Source of the DNA: Desulfosarcina sp.
Lineage (GTDB): Bacteria > Desulfobacterota > Desulfobacteria > Desulfobacterales > Desulfosarcinaceae
Assembly (NCBI GenBank): GCA_014237405.1
Contig: JABZFO010000064.1
Coordinates: forward strand, 1 to 50,535
Reading direction: 5' to 3'
DNA: 50,535 bases
Every line of letters starts with the position of its first letter. Position 1 is the stretch's first letter. The position numbers were made by a program, and so were the translations under genes. A model generated the notes under the pieces. The model ran no database searches, was not told the DNA's origin, and saw only the letters and a list, made by a program, of their open reading frames with translations. This document shows, piece after piece, positions 16,423 to 25,335 of this stretch.

Positions 16423-17991
16423 ATGAAAACAGGCACTCTTCGTTTTCTCTCCGCTATGCCTCATTTCTCATTTCTCACCAAAGATGAGAAAGACCTGATT
16501 GTGTCAAGGTCAACCATCATTCGTCTGCCCAAAGGACACCCGGTTTCCGTCCAGGGAAAGACGCTAATCCAGAATGTGCTGATCATCATGAAAGGCCAGC
16601 TGTCCATTTATCAGGAGGGTAATGGGCAAAAAGAGCTGACCGGATACATTAAAAAAGGCGAGGTGTTCGGTGGTATAACGGTGATGCTCAACGCCGGCAT
16701 TTCCCTTCGGACGACGAAAACAGATACAGATGTGGACGCCATTTCCATTCCCGATTCCGTCATTATGGAGATATGCGCCAAGAACAAGGCCTTTCATGAA
16801 TATTTCCTGGTGAATTACAGCCAGAACATGTTTGATAAGTCGTTGGATGCCATTGCCAGAGTGGGCCAGGCACGGCTCTTTCTATCCGGTATAGACCCCT
16901 TTACCTTCCTTCCCGAAGAGGAAATCGAAAATGCTGCCAAATCGCTCTCCCGTTTTTCTTACCCGAAAGGAACGGTCCTGTTTGTTCAGGGAAAGACCCG
17001 GGTCGGCTATCTGTACATTCTTCAGAAAGGTGCTGCAGAGCGGTACCATGAAGAAAACGGGGAAAAAAAGATACCAGAAATTTTGTCAGAAGGGGATATT
17101 TTCGGCGGCATCTCCATGCTCTTGAATGACGGGCTGTCTGTACGTACCATGGAGGTGGTTGAAGATTCCACCTTCTGTGTACTGCCCAAGCAGGAATTTT
17201 TAAAACTCTGTGAAAAACACAGTGCCTTTTCCGATTTTTTTTCCGACACCTTCGGAAAACGGATGCTCAGTCGGTCCTATGCGGCGATTATTGCAAAAAC
17301 CCTTCAGCCCAAAGAGGACAGCCTTCAGTTGTTCAATCAGCCGCTGTCCCAGATATATTCACGGAATCCGGTATTCTGCGATGCCGATGTATCCATTCAG
17401 GATGCCGCCAGTGCCATGGCGCGCCAACAGAGCAGTTATGCATTCATCCGTTCGAAAGATCCGGAGCAGATGGGTATCGTAACCGAAAAAGATTTTGCCC
17501 GCAAGGTGATTGCGCACGGATACCCCACCGACAGGCCGGTGGCAAGCATCATGTCGGCGCCGCTTCGAACGATTTCAGAAAAAGCCCTGGTGTTCGAGGC
17601 CATGATGGCCATGATGGAGGAGGACTTTCAGCATGTGGGTGTCGTGGATGCGAACGAAACCATCATCGGCATGCTGTCCAACAAAGATATTCTGGCATAT
17701 CAGGGGCAGTCTCCCCTGTTCTTGCTCCGCAAGATCCAGATCGCGCCCACCATGGATAAGATCATCGAAAAGCATAACCGATTGGCCCCAATGGTGCGGA
17801 GCCTGATCCACAACGGCGCTACAGCCCAAAATATAACCCGGTTTATCACGGCGGTTTCCGACACGATTTTAAACAAGCTCATGTCCATGACCCTGGATGA
17901 AATGGGCCCGCCACCGGTGCACTTCGTGTTCATGATCATGGGCAGTGAAGGCCGCCGAAGCGGTGGGGCGCTATTTTCGAAAATTTGGTGA
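16423..17991 (+). CDS. cNMP-binding / CBS / DUF294 nucleotidyltransferase-like protein, N-terminal part of a broken gene
   Basis: A 522-aa product with two cyclic-nucleotide-binding-like domains in series (about 15-140 and 150-285), each with a FGGI motif (VFGGITVML, IFGGISMLL). A CBS pair (about 310-435) and the start of a DUF294 GlnD-like nucleotidyltransferase domain follow. The frame leaves the family pattern at MGSEGRR (about 506-512), just before the expected catalytic T-D-x-D-N loop. Ten unrelated residues and a stop follow. The rest of the protein continues in another frame from about 17950. The catalytic loop is missing from the DNA, so an internal deletion with frameshift is inferred. 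The sensor half could still be expressed. Confidence 0.85.
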   Translation: MKTGTLRFLSAMPHFSFLTKDEKDLIVSRSTIIRLPKGHPVSVQGKTLIQNVLIIMKGQLSIYQEGNGQKELTGYIKKGEVFGGITVMLNAGISLRTTKTDTDVDAISIPDSVIMEICAKNKAFHEYFLVNYSQNMFDKSLDAIARVGQARLFLSGIDPFTFLPEEEIENAAKSLSRFSYPKGTVLFVQGKTRVGYLYILQKGAAERYHEENGEKKIPEILSEGDIFGGISMLLNDGLSVRTMEVVEDSTFCVLPKQEFLKLCEKHSAFSDFFSDTFGKRMLSRSYAAIIAKTLQPKEDSLQLFNQPLSQIYSRNPVFCDADVSIQDAASAMARQQSSYAFIRSKDPEQMGIVTEKDFARKVIAHGYPTDRPVASIMSAPLRTISEKALVFEAMMAMMEEDFQHVGVVDANETIIGMLSNKDILAYQGQSPLFLLRKIQIAPTMDKIIEKHNRLAPMVRSLIHNGATAQNITRFITAVSDTILNKLMSMTLDEMGPPPVHFVFMIMGSEGRRSGGALFSKIW

Positions 17992-18685
17992 CATTGCCTG
18001 CACCTTGCTGAACCAGGCCGGCTACGATTTTTGTACCGGTGATGTCATGGCCAAAAATCCACAGTGGTGTCAGCCCCTGACCCAGTGGAAGACCTACTTC
18101 AGCGACTGGATTCACGCCGCCGAAGCCGAGGACCTCCTGCAGGCCAGCATCTTTTTCGATTTCCGCCACGGGTATGGAGAAGAATCGTTGATTGCCGAAT
18201 TGCGACAGCATCTGTTCGCCTCCCTTGACGGATGGTCCGGCTTTTTTCGGCACATGACTGAAAATGCACTCAATTTCAAGCCGCCCCTCGGTTTTTTCCG
18301 CAATTTTGTCGTGGAGTCCAAAGGCCGGCATCGCAATGCATTCGACATCAAGAGTGCCATGACTCCCATTGTTGATTTTGCGCGGGTGTATGCCCTTAAA
18401 AACGGCATCGAAGAGACCAATACGCTGGAACGACTTGATCAACTCAGGATCAAGAAGATCATTTCTCTCCAGGAATATGAAGAGCTGGAAAAAGCTTACA
18501 GTTTTCTCATGCAGCTGCGGTTTGTGCGGCAGATCACCGCGGTCATGGACGATAATATCAAGCCGGACAACTATATCAATCCCAAAAAACTTACCCACAT
18601 CGAACAGACCATGCTGAAGGAGATCTTCAAACGGGTGGAGAAATTTCAAGCCAAGATGAATTTTGAATATATCGGTATCGCCTGA
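17945..18685 (+). pseudogene. C-terminal part of the broken DUF294 protein (DUF294_C)
   Basis: This frame carries the remainder of the DUF294 protein, beginning near VGRYFRKFGDIACTLLNQAG, through VMAKNPQWCQPLTQWK and SIFFDFRHGYG, to the end. The catalytic motif that should precede it is absent. A GTG at 17945 could start a 246-aa polypeptide, but I see no ribosome binding site. It may be reached by re-initiation, or not be made at all. The junction lies at about 17950-17960 in GGCCGCCGAAG, readable in both frames (GRR and KAAEA), so a short direct repeat may have mediated the deletion. Confidence 0.75.
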
Positions 18686-18727
18686 CCGGTGACGCCGGTT
18701 CGGCGATATCAGCAGACCGGGGATGAC

Positions 18728-20086
18728 ATGGCACCAGGAAAGACGATGAGTCGAGATGAACTGTTGAAGCGGATTCAAACCCTCGCGGAGGAGAACCGGC
18801 AGCTTGCCCGGTTGCCGGCCAAGCGACAGGAGGATTTCAATGCTCTGACCAAGCTGATCCGGCGCATTGCCGACAATGCTCCGGATATGATCTGGGCCAA
18901 GGATATGGATAACCGCTACCTGTTTGCCAACCGTGCCCTGTGCAACCGGCTGCTCATGTGCAAAAGTCCCGAGGCGGTGGTTGGTAAAAATGACGTCTAC
19001 TTTGCCGAACTGGAGCGGGCAAACGACCAGCGCCACACCTTCGGCGAAGTGTGTGAAAATTCAGACGAGATCGTAAAAGCAAAGAAAAAAGCCATGCGGT
19101 TTATGGAAGACGGGCTGGTTCGTGGCCAGTATCTGGTTCTGGATGTCCATAAGGCGCCGCTTTTGGATGAAGCTGGGAATATGATCGGCACCGTCGGCTG
19201 CGGCCGGGACATCACCCGCGAGCGGCAGATCCAGAAAGACCTGGAAGAGAGCCGTGCCAGCCAGCAGTTACTCATGGAGACCGCCTCGGATTTTTCCGTT
19301 TTCCGGCTTCACGTGAATCCGGTCCGTCCCAGGGGGCTGAAGGTGATCTTTGTCAGTCCCTCGGCAAAAGATATCGCCGGTATCACGCAGCCACAGCAGT
19401 TGGATCAATGGTTCCAGGTTCATCCAGATGACCGTAAGGCCCTGCGTTACGCCTACGTCAAGGGATACACGGACTTCAAATTCGATCATCGATTCAGGAT
19501 TTTTCATTCCGTCCTGGCCCAATGGCGTTGGATGCATGTCATCGCCACTTGTGTCAAAGGGCCGCAGGACAGCTACGTCAATGGCATCATGTTCGACATT
19601 ACCGACCAGATGAAAAGCAATGAATCGCTGGCGGCCAAAGGCCGTGAACTGGAGACCCGAACCGACAACCTTTCTGAAGTGAACACGGCGCTAAAGGTGT
19701 TGTTGAAAAAGCGTGACGAAGATCGCAAGGCCCTGGAGGAAAAGGTCCTGTACAACGTCAAATCCCTGATCCGCCCCTATTTGAACAAAATGAAGCGCAG
19801 TGGGTTGGACACCAAGCAAAAAGCCTATCTCGAGATACTAGAATCCAACCTCAACGAGATCGTTTCGCCGCTGAGTCGCAAGCTCTCCTTCGATTACCTG
19901 GGATTCACCCCAACCGAGATCAAGGTGGCCACCATGGTCAAGCAAGGGAAAAAGGCCAAGGAGATCGCACGCCTGCTAGGCATTTCCACCCGTACGGTCG
20001 AAGGGTATCGCTACGCCATTCGCGACCGGCTCGGCATCAAGGGGAAAAAGATGAACCTGCATACCTACCTGCTCTCCATCCGGTAA
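18728..20086 (+). CDS. PAS-domain LuxR-type transcriptional regulator
   Basis: A 452-aa cytosolic regulator. A short coiled coil leads to a first PAS domain (NAPDMIWAKDMDNRYLFANR to GCGRDITRERQ). A second PAS domain follows (about 190-310, ending NGIMFDITDQM), then a helical linker and a C-terminal LuxR/GerE helix-turn-helix (FTPTEIKVATMVKQGKKAK, then EIARLLGISTRTVEGYR). No receiver domain is present, so it probably senses a ligand or redox state through PAS. ATG 18728 has GGGGA just upstream; a GTG at 18689 is possible. It directly follows the broken DUF294 gene and may share its promoter. Confidence 0.85.
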   Translation: MAPGKTMSRDELLKRIQTLAEENRQLARLPAKRQEDFNALTKLIRRIADNAPDMIWAKDMDNRYLFANRALCNRLLMCKSPEAVVGKNDVYFAELERANDQRHTFGEVCENSDEIVKAKKKAMRFMEDGLVRGQYLVLDVHKAPLLDEAGNMIGTVGCGRDITRERQIQKDLEESRASQQLLMETASDFSVFRLHVNPVRPRGLKVIFVSPSAKDIAGITQPQQLDQWFQVHPDDRKALRYAYVKGYTDFKFDHRFRIFHSVLAQWRWMHVIATCVKGPQDSYVNGIMFDITDQMKSNESLAAKGRELETRTDNLSEVNTALKVLLKKRDEDRKALEEKVLYNVKSLIRPYLNKMKRSGLDTKQKAYLEILESNLNEIVSPLSRKLSFDYLGFTPTEIKVATMVKQGKKAKEIARLLGISTRTVEGYRYAIRDRLGIKGKKMNLHTYLLSIR

Positions 20087-20090
20087 GCCC

Positions 20091-20357
20091 GAGGTCAGAT
20101 GTCGGAGATCAGATGTCAGAGGACAGAGGACTGAGGTCGGAAGACGGAGGGCTGAAGACGGAAGACAGCGCCGCCACGTCGGACGACGGGGTTTGGTCGG
20201 AAATGAAACCATATTCCCGGAACGCTGGGCTGTGGTCTTGATTTAAAAATTGAACATCGAACGTTGAACGTTGAACATCGAATGATGAGGTCGCTACGCT
20301 CCACCGATTTATGAAGCGGTATTCAGTCCTCCGACATCAGTCCTCCGACCTCTGATC
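20091..20357. repeat. Degenerate intergenic repeats between convergent genes
   Basis: Three blocks of irregular short repeats fill most of the gap. 20091-20169 has purine-rich units such as GAGGTCAGATGTCGGA. 20250-20284 repeats TGAACATCGAACGT. 20323-20357 repeats TCAGTCCTCCGACATCAG, the reverse complement in style of the first block. The outer blocks could therefore fold together. No gene is seen. The region separates the convergent PAS-LuxR and pilD genes. Confidence 0.7.
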
Positions 20358-20360
20358 CAC

Positions 20361-21137
20361 CTACACAAGCATATTGAGGTACCAGGAAATGAGGGTATCA
20401 CCGAAAAAAAGATAGATGATCGCGCCCATGGCCAGAAAGGGGCCGAAGGGAATAGCCAGTTTCATGCCTTTTCCGGATTGGATCATGGCCAGCATACCGA
20501 CTATCGTACCGATGGCCGAAGCGGCGAACAGGGTGAACAGAATGCCTTTCCAACCGATCATGGCGCCGATCATGGCCAGCAGTTTGATATCCCCTCCACC
20601 CATTCCCTCCCTGCCTGTCATCAACTGGTAAACCCACGCCACGGTGAAAAGGCTTCCGCCGCCCGCCAGAATACCGATGGCGCTGGCTTGCCAGGTGACG
20701 GTGGGTACGGCAAGAGCGGCAAGAAAGAAGAGCGGGATCCCGGGCAGTGAAATCGTGTCTGGAATGATCCGGTGGTCCAGATCGATAAAGGCCACCGCGA
20801 TCAGGGTCGCGATGAAGGCGAAGACCACTATCCCGTGGAGCGTGGGGCCGAACGACATGGTGCAGGCCAGGGCGAAGAGCCCGCCCAATAGTTCCACAAA
20901 TGGGTAGCGGATGGCGATGGGTGCCCTGCAGTTGCGGCATTTTCCCATGAGCAGCAGATAGCTGAGGATGGGGATGTTGTCGTAAAAAGGAATCATCGTT
21001 TTGCAGCGGGGGCAGCTCGAGCCCGGATGAACGATGGACAAGGAGGCCGGTATGCGGTAGATGCAGACGTTTAAAAAACTGCCGATGCAGGTGCCGAAGA
21101 TAAAAGTCAGAATGTTTAGGGGCAGGGATATCGTCAT
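20361..21137 (-). CDS. pilD: Type IV prepilin peptidase / N-methyltransferase PilD
   Basis: A membrane aspartic protease of 258 aa that cleaves and N-methylates type IV prepilins and type II secretion pseudopilins. The N-terminal zinc-binding domain has CPRC and CRNC pairs. The two catalytic aspartates are in the FIDLDHRIIPD block and in GMGGGDIKLLA. Several membrane helices follow. I chose ATG 21137 (TISLPLNILTFIFGTCIGSF) because homologous sequence starts there; upstream in-frame sequence is unlike the family. No pilin gene is in the window. Confidence 0.9.
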   Translation of the reverse strand: MTISLPLNILTFIFGTCIGSFLNVCIYRIPASLSIVHPGSSCPRCKTMIPFYDNIPILSYLLLMGKCRNCRAPIAIRYPFVELLGGLFALACTMSFGPTLHGIVVFAFIATLIAVAFIDLDHRIIPDTISLPGIPLFFLAALAVPTVTWQASAIGILAGGGSLFTVAWVYQLMTGREGMGGGDIKLLAMIGAMIGWKGILFTLFAASAIGTIVGMLAMIQSGKGMKLAIPFGPFLAMGAIIYLFFGDTLISWYLNMLV

Positions 21138-21373
21138 GTCAGTCCGGTTTTTTAGGTGGCGAAGCGGGAACTGGTCGTGCTGCTGAATCGATTGGTCTCC
21201 TTGGCAAGGGGTCTGTGTTGACCCCACCGACCAAAGCCAACTGAAGCTTCTTAAAAGAACCCGTGTACCATTGTCAAAGAAAAATTATGTCTTAGTATAA
21301 AAGACTTGTTATTGTACGATCCATTTGTATCGGAAACGGATGATTTTCAGCATTGATATCTCCAGGAGTCATG

Positions 21374-23803
21374 ATGGGCGAAACAGATAAGGATGATCTG
21401 ATCAGCATCATTGAAGAGGACGATCCGGAAGCGACTATTCCGACGATTCTTCCCATGATGCCGGTGCGGGATGTGGTGATCTTTACCGATATGCTGCTTC
21501 CGCTGTTTGTGGGACGTGAAAAGTCGGTAAATGCCATCGAAGAGTCGATTTCAAAGGATCGGTATCTTTTCGTTGCCACCCAGATGGACCCGGGTATTGA
21601 AAATCCCAAAACCGAAGAGATCTACCAGATTGGAACGGTCAGCCGGATTCTTAGAATGCTCAAGCTGCCCGACGGCCGCGTCAAGGCACTGGTCCAGGGA
21701 ATCGCCAAAGCCAGAATTGTTAAATATGTGCGCAAGCGATCCGTGTTCCGGGTGAAAATCGACATCATCGAGGAGCCGGAATATTCCGCTGTCGATCTGG
21801 AAACCGAGGCGCTGATGCGCAACGTGCGGGAATATTCCGAGAAGATTCTCACCTTGCGGGGCGAGTACACCAGCGAAGTGGGATCCATTCTCACCAGTAT
21901 CGAGGATCCCGGACGGCTGGCGGACCTGGTGGCCTCCAACCTCCGATTGAAGATTGACGAATCCCAGGCCATCATCGAAGTGATCGATCCTTTCGAACGC
22001 TTGAAAAAGGTCAACGACCTGCTGTTTCGCGAAGTGGAATTGTCTGCCATGCAGGCCAAGATCCAGTCCGAGGTGAAAGACGAGATCTCAAAGAACCAGA
22101 AAGATTATTTTTTGAGGGAGCAGGTCAGGGCCATCCATAAGGAGTTGGGGGAACTGGACGATCGTTCCCAGGAGATCGAGGAGTATAAAAAGAAGATCAA
22201 ACGGGCCCGGATGAGCCAGGAGGCCAAAGCGGAAGCGGATAAGCAGCTTCGCCGGCTGGAGCAGATGCATCCCGATTCAGCAGAGTCATCGGTGGTTCGG
22301 ACCTATCTGGACTGGATGGTGGAACTGCCTTGGAGCAAGTCCACGACCAATGTCATCGACATCAAAAAGGCCAAATCGGTACTGGATCAGGATCACTACG
22401 GTTTGGACAGGATCAAGGACCGCATTCTGGAGTACCTTAGCGTTCGTAAGCTCAACCCCAACACCAAGGGCCCCATCCTCTGCTTCGTGGGTCCTCCGGG
22501 GGTAGGTAAAACGTCACTGGGACGGGCCATCGCCAACGCCATGAAACGAAAATTCGTCCGCATTTCATTGGGGGGGATACGGGATGAAGCGGAGATCCGC
22601 GGTCATCGCCGCACCTACATCGGTGCGCTGCCCGGGCGAATCATCCAGGGGTTGAAACAGGCCGGCTCCAATAACCCGGTGTTCATGATGGACGAAATCG
22701 ACAAGCTGGGTGCTGACTTTCGGGGCGACCCCTCTTCGGCGCTCCTGGAAGCGCTGGATCCGGAGCAGAATGCTGAATTCAGCGATCACTACCTCAACCT
22801 CAACTTCGACCTGTCCAAAGTCATGTTTATCCTGACCGCCAACCTCACGGACACCATTCCGTCTGCGCTTTTAGACCGTATGGAGGTGATCAACCTGTCC
22901 GGCTATACCGAGGGCGAGAAGAACATCATTGCAAAAAACCACCTGATTCCCCGTCAGGTCAAGGAAAACGGCATCAAGCCCCGCCAGATCAGGTTCAGTG
23001 ACGGAGCCCTCGTTCAGGTCATTAATGAGTACACCTCAGAGGCGGGTTTGCGAAACCTTGAACGAGAGCTGGGGACCCTTTGTCGCAAAGTGGCACGACG
23101 AATTGCCGAAGGGGATAAAGGCCCGTTTCAGGTGACCCGCCACTCCTTGGGAAAATATCTGGGACCGCCCAAATATTATCCGGAGCTGGACAAGGAGCAC
23201 AGTCAGGTGGGACTTTCCACCGGCCTGGCATGGACCCAGGTCGGCGGCGAAGTGCTGTACGTAGAGGCCTCGCTGATCAACGGGAAGGGGGAGATGATTC
23301 TCACCGGCCAGTTGGGTGAGGTCATGCAGGAGTCGGCCCGTGCAGCCCTGAGCTACGCCAGGGCCAATATTGCCCTGTTTAATGTGAAGGATGAGATTTT
23401 CGACAATCGAGACATCCACATCCATGTGCCGGCCGGTGCCATCCCCAAAGACGGCCCCTCTGCAGGCATCGCCATGGCCACGGCCCTGATTTCGGCGTTG
23501 ACCGAACGACCGGTCAACAAGGATGTGGCCATGACCGGCGAGATTACCCTGCGGGGGCGGGTGCTGCCCATCGGGGGCTTGAAGGAAAAGGCGCTGGGGG
23601 CCCTTCGCGCGGGCATCAACACAGTGATCATTCCGGAAAAGAACAAAAAGGATCTCGTGGAGATCCCCAAGAACGTCAAGCGAAAACTCAAGTTCGTTCC
23701 CGTCCGGAACATGGACGAGGTGCTGGAGATCGCCCTGGAGCCCGCCCCGGTAAAAAAGGCCTCGAGGGCGAAAAAAAAGACGGCAGGCAACCGCCGATCA
23801 TGA
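21374..23803 (+). CDS. lon: ATP-dependent protease Lon
   Basis: An 809-aa Lon protease for degradation of damaged and regulatory proteins. It has an N-terminal LON domain (LPMMPVRDVVIFTDMLLPLF), a coiled-coil region, an AAA+ module with Walker A GPPGVGKTS near residue 372, and the Ser-Lys protease domain with PKDGPSAG (Ser696). ATG 21374 is placed five bases after AGGAG, preferred over ATG 21371 and TTG 21353. A Lys-rich tail ends the protein. Its stop overlaps the tsaB start by four bases, giving a coupled pair. All motifs are intact. Confidence 0.95.
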   Translation: MGETDKDDLISIIEEDDPEATIPTILPMMPVRDVVIFTDMLLPLFVGREKSVNAIEESISKDRYLFVATQMDPGIENPKTEEIYQIGTVSRILRMLKLPDGRVKALVQGIAKARIVKYVRKRSVFRVKIDIIEEPEYSAVDLETEALMRNVREYSEKILTLRGEYTSEVGSILTSIEDPGRLADLVASNLRLKIDESQAIIEVIDPFERLKKVNDLLFREVELSAMQAKIQSEVKDEISKNQKDYFLREQVRAIHKELGELDDRSQEIEEYKKKIKRARMSQEAKAEADKQLRRLEQMHPDSAESSVVRTYLDWMVELPWSKSTTNVIDIKKAKSVLDQDHYGLDRIKDRILEYLSVRKLNPNTKGPILCFVGPPGVGKTSLGRAIANAMKRKFVRISLGGIRDEAEIRGHRRTYIGALPGRIIQGLKQAGSNNPVFMMDEIDKLGADFRGDPSSALLEALDPEQNAEFSDHYLNLNFDLSKVMFILTANLTDTIPSALLDRMEVINLSGYTEGEKNIIAKNHLIPRQVKENGIKPRQIRFSDGALVQVINEYTSEAGLRNLERELGTLCRKVARRIAEGDKGPFQVTRHSLGKYLGPPKYYPELDKEHSQVGLSTGLAWTQVGGEVLYVEASLINGKGEMILTGQLGEVMQESARAALSYARANIALFNVKDEIFDNRDIHIHVPAGAIPKDGPSAGIAMATALISALTERPVNKDVAMTGEITLRGRVLPIGGLKEKALGALRAGINTVIIPEKNKKDLVEIPKNVKRKLKFVPVRNMDEVLEIALEPAPVKKASRAKKKTAGNRRS

Positions 23804-24384
23804 TTCTTCTTGCCGTCGATACATCCACCACCACTTGCAGCGTGGCCCTGTTCAATGGCGACCGCCTGCTTGCGGAAGAGGTTTATACGGCAGGCAAAAC
23901 CCACTCCCGCCACCTTTTGTCGATCATCCACAGGATCCTTAAGGGGAGTGGATGCGAGCCTGCGAATATAGGCGGTATTGCGCTGGCGTTTCCGTTGTCC
24001 CTGCTGGATTGCCCCGTGGTTGCCATGATCGATGCGCGGCGGGGAGAGGTGTACCATGCCCGATATCACAGTGGCATCGGTGCGCCCGAACCGGCAACAC
24101 CGGTATCGGTGTGCGCACCTGAAACGGCCGCAGCGGCGCTGCCTGAAGATGCCATTCTGGTTGGCTCCGGTGCCGTTCTTTACCGAGAGGTGTTTGAATC
24201 CCGATGCCCGGGCATCCGGTTTGCCGATTCGACTCAGCATGTGATCCGGGCCGCGTCGGTGGGCATGCTGGCCATGACGCGGTTCAGCCAACAAAATAGT
24301 GATTCCATTGATGCTCTGATCCCTGAATATATCCGCAAGGCCGAGGCCCAGATTCAGATGCCCGTGGGCCATGGAGCGCTATGA
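23800..24384 (+). CDS. tsaB: TsaB, t6A threonylcarbamoyl complex subunit, with an internal deletion
   Basis: TsaB is the dimerisation partner of TsaD in N6-threonylcarbamoyladenosine (t6A) synthesis on tRNAs. The N-terminus (MILLAVDTSTTTCSVALF), HSRHLL and the PVVAMIDARRGEVY block identify it. It has 194 aa where about 220-240 is usual. The segment after IGGIAL that should contain GPGSFTGLRIG and the following helix is absent; the sequence jumps from residue 63 (ALA) to FPLSLLDCPVV. The jump is in frame, at GCGCTGGCG (23980-23988), a sequence that could also encode the ALA expected on the far side. The protein is probably not functional unless another copy exists. Confidence 0.85.
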   Translation: MILLAVDTSTTTCSVALFNGDRLLAEEVYTAGKTHSRHLLSIIHRILKGSGCEPANIGGIALAFPLSLLDCPVVAMIDARRGEVYHARYHSGIGAPEPATPVSVCAPETAAAALPEDAILVGSGAVLYREVFESRCPGIRFADSTQHVIRAASVGMLAMTRFSQQNSDSIDALIPEYIRKAEAQIQMPVGHGAL

Positions 24385-24496
24385 AATCGCATGTCGGGTA
24401 GCTGTTGACATGGGTGCCGGCATTGGATATAGATAACCCTCTAAAAGAGTTGAAAAATGCCTTTAACCGGCATTGATTGACGCCGGGGAGAATGAG

Positions 24497-25093
24497 ATGA
24501 CACAATTGAACTGGTCCGATCCGACCAGTCAGACCGCATTTCCAGTGGCAAAGGCCGGATATCCATTTATATTCGCATCCGCTTTTGCCACAGCTGTTTT
24601 TGCGCTGCTTGGCGTTGGATTTCTGGCGGTACTGGGACTTTTCGCCACGGGTTTCATCTGCTATTTTTTCAGGGACCCGGATCGACTGGTCCCGACCGGC
24701 GAGGGGATTGTCGTCTCACCGGCCGACGGCAAGGTGATCAAAGTGGAACCGGTGGATCAGACGTCCTACTTTGAAGGCACCTGCACCCGGATCAGCGTTT
24801 TCATGTCCGTTTTCAACGTCCATGTCAACCGGGTACCCCACGAGGGGACAATCCGACAGGTGACCTACCACCCGGGGAAATTTTTTTCCGCCAACCTGGA
24901 CAAGGCGTCAAAGGACAATGAACACAATGCCCTGCTGTTGGAAAGCCCTGCAGGAAAGCAGGTGGGTTTCGTCCAGATTGCCGGCCTGGTGGCCCGTCGT
25001 ATCATCTGTGCGGTTCAACCCGGTGATGTCCTGAAACGGGGACAGCGGTTTGGCATGATCTGTTTCGGCAGCAGCATTATCGGTAGATGGTAG
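24497..25093 (+). CDS. psd: Phosphatidylserine decarboxylase proenzyme, short type, C-terminus truncated
   Basis: A short-type phosphatidylserine decarboxylase, making phosphatidylethanolamine at the membrane. Evidence includes two N-terminal hydrophobic helices (about 25-60), FFRDPDR, SPADGKV, and FMSVFNVHVNRVP, plus the block ending MICFGS. The autocatalytic cleavage site is Gly191-Ser192 of FGS. Normally about 28-35 residues follow as the alpha chain; here only SSIIGRW remains. The stretch expected to resemble RLDVYLP through the next strand is gone in frame, at GGCAGC (25067-25072). Length is 198 aa versus about 215-220 usual. Cleavage may still occur, but activity is doubtful. ATG 24497 has GGGGAG upstream. 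Confidence 0.85.
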   Translation: MTQLNWSDPTSQTAFPVAKAGYPFIFASAFATAVFALLGVGFLAVLGLFATGFICYFFRDPDRLVPTGEGIVVSPADGKVIKVEPVDQTSYFEGTCTRISVFMSVFNVHVNRVPHEGTIRQVTYHPGKFFSANLDKASKDNEHNALLLESPAGKQVGFVQIAGLVARRIICAVQPGDVLKRGQRFGMICFGSSIIGRW

Positions 25094-25335
25094 GGAAATG
25101 GGCAACCTTCATATGCAAAGCGAACGACTGCGATTCGGCAAAACCACATGCCGGTTCCGGACAAAGAAAACGTGTTAGAGGAAAACGAGCTCGTTAAACC
25201 ATCACTGTAGTTTGAATCAAGAACCACCCGATTCCCCAATGGCCTGTGCCGTGGGGATCTGTTTTTCTGTCACCGGGCTAAGAGCCGCGGCCCTAAAAAG
25301 AAAATTGAAACCGAAAATCGTTGAGGAGTCGCCAA

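Noticed and set aside
21285-21300. Sigma-70 or heat-shock promoter for lon (TTGTCA ... TATAAA)
   Set aside because: Spacing of 19 bases is poor and no clear heat-shock -35/-10 pair is found; not strong enough to list.
25094-25320. Remnant of pssA expected after psd
   Set aside because: Only a 26-codon basic frame is present; no CDP-alcohol phosphotransferase motif is seen.
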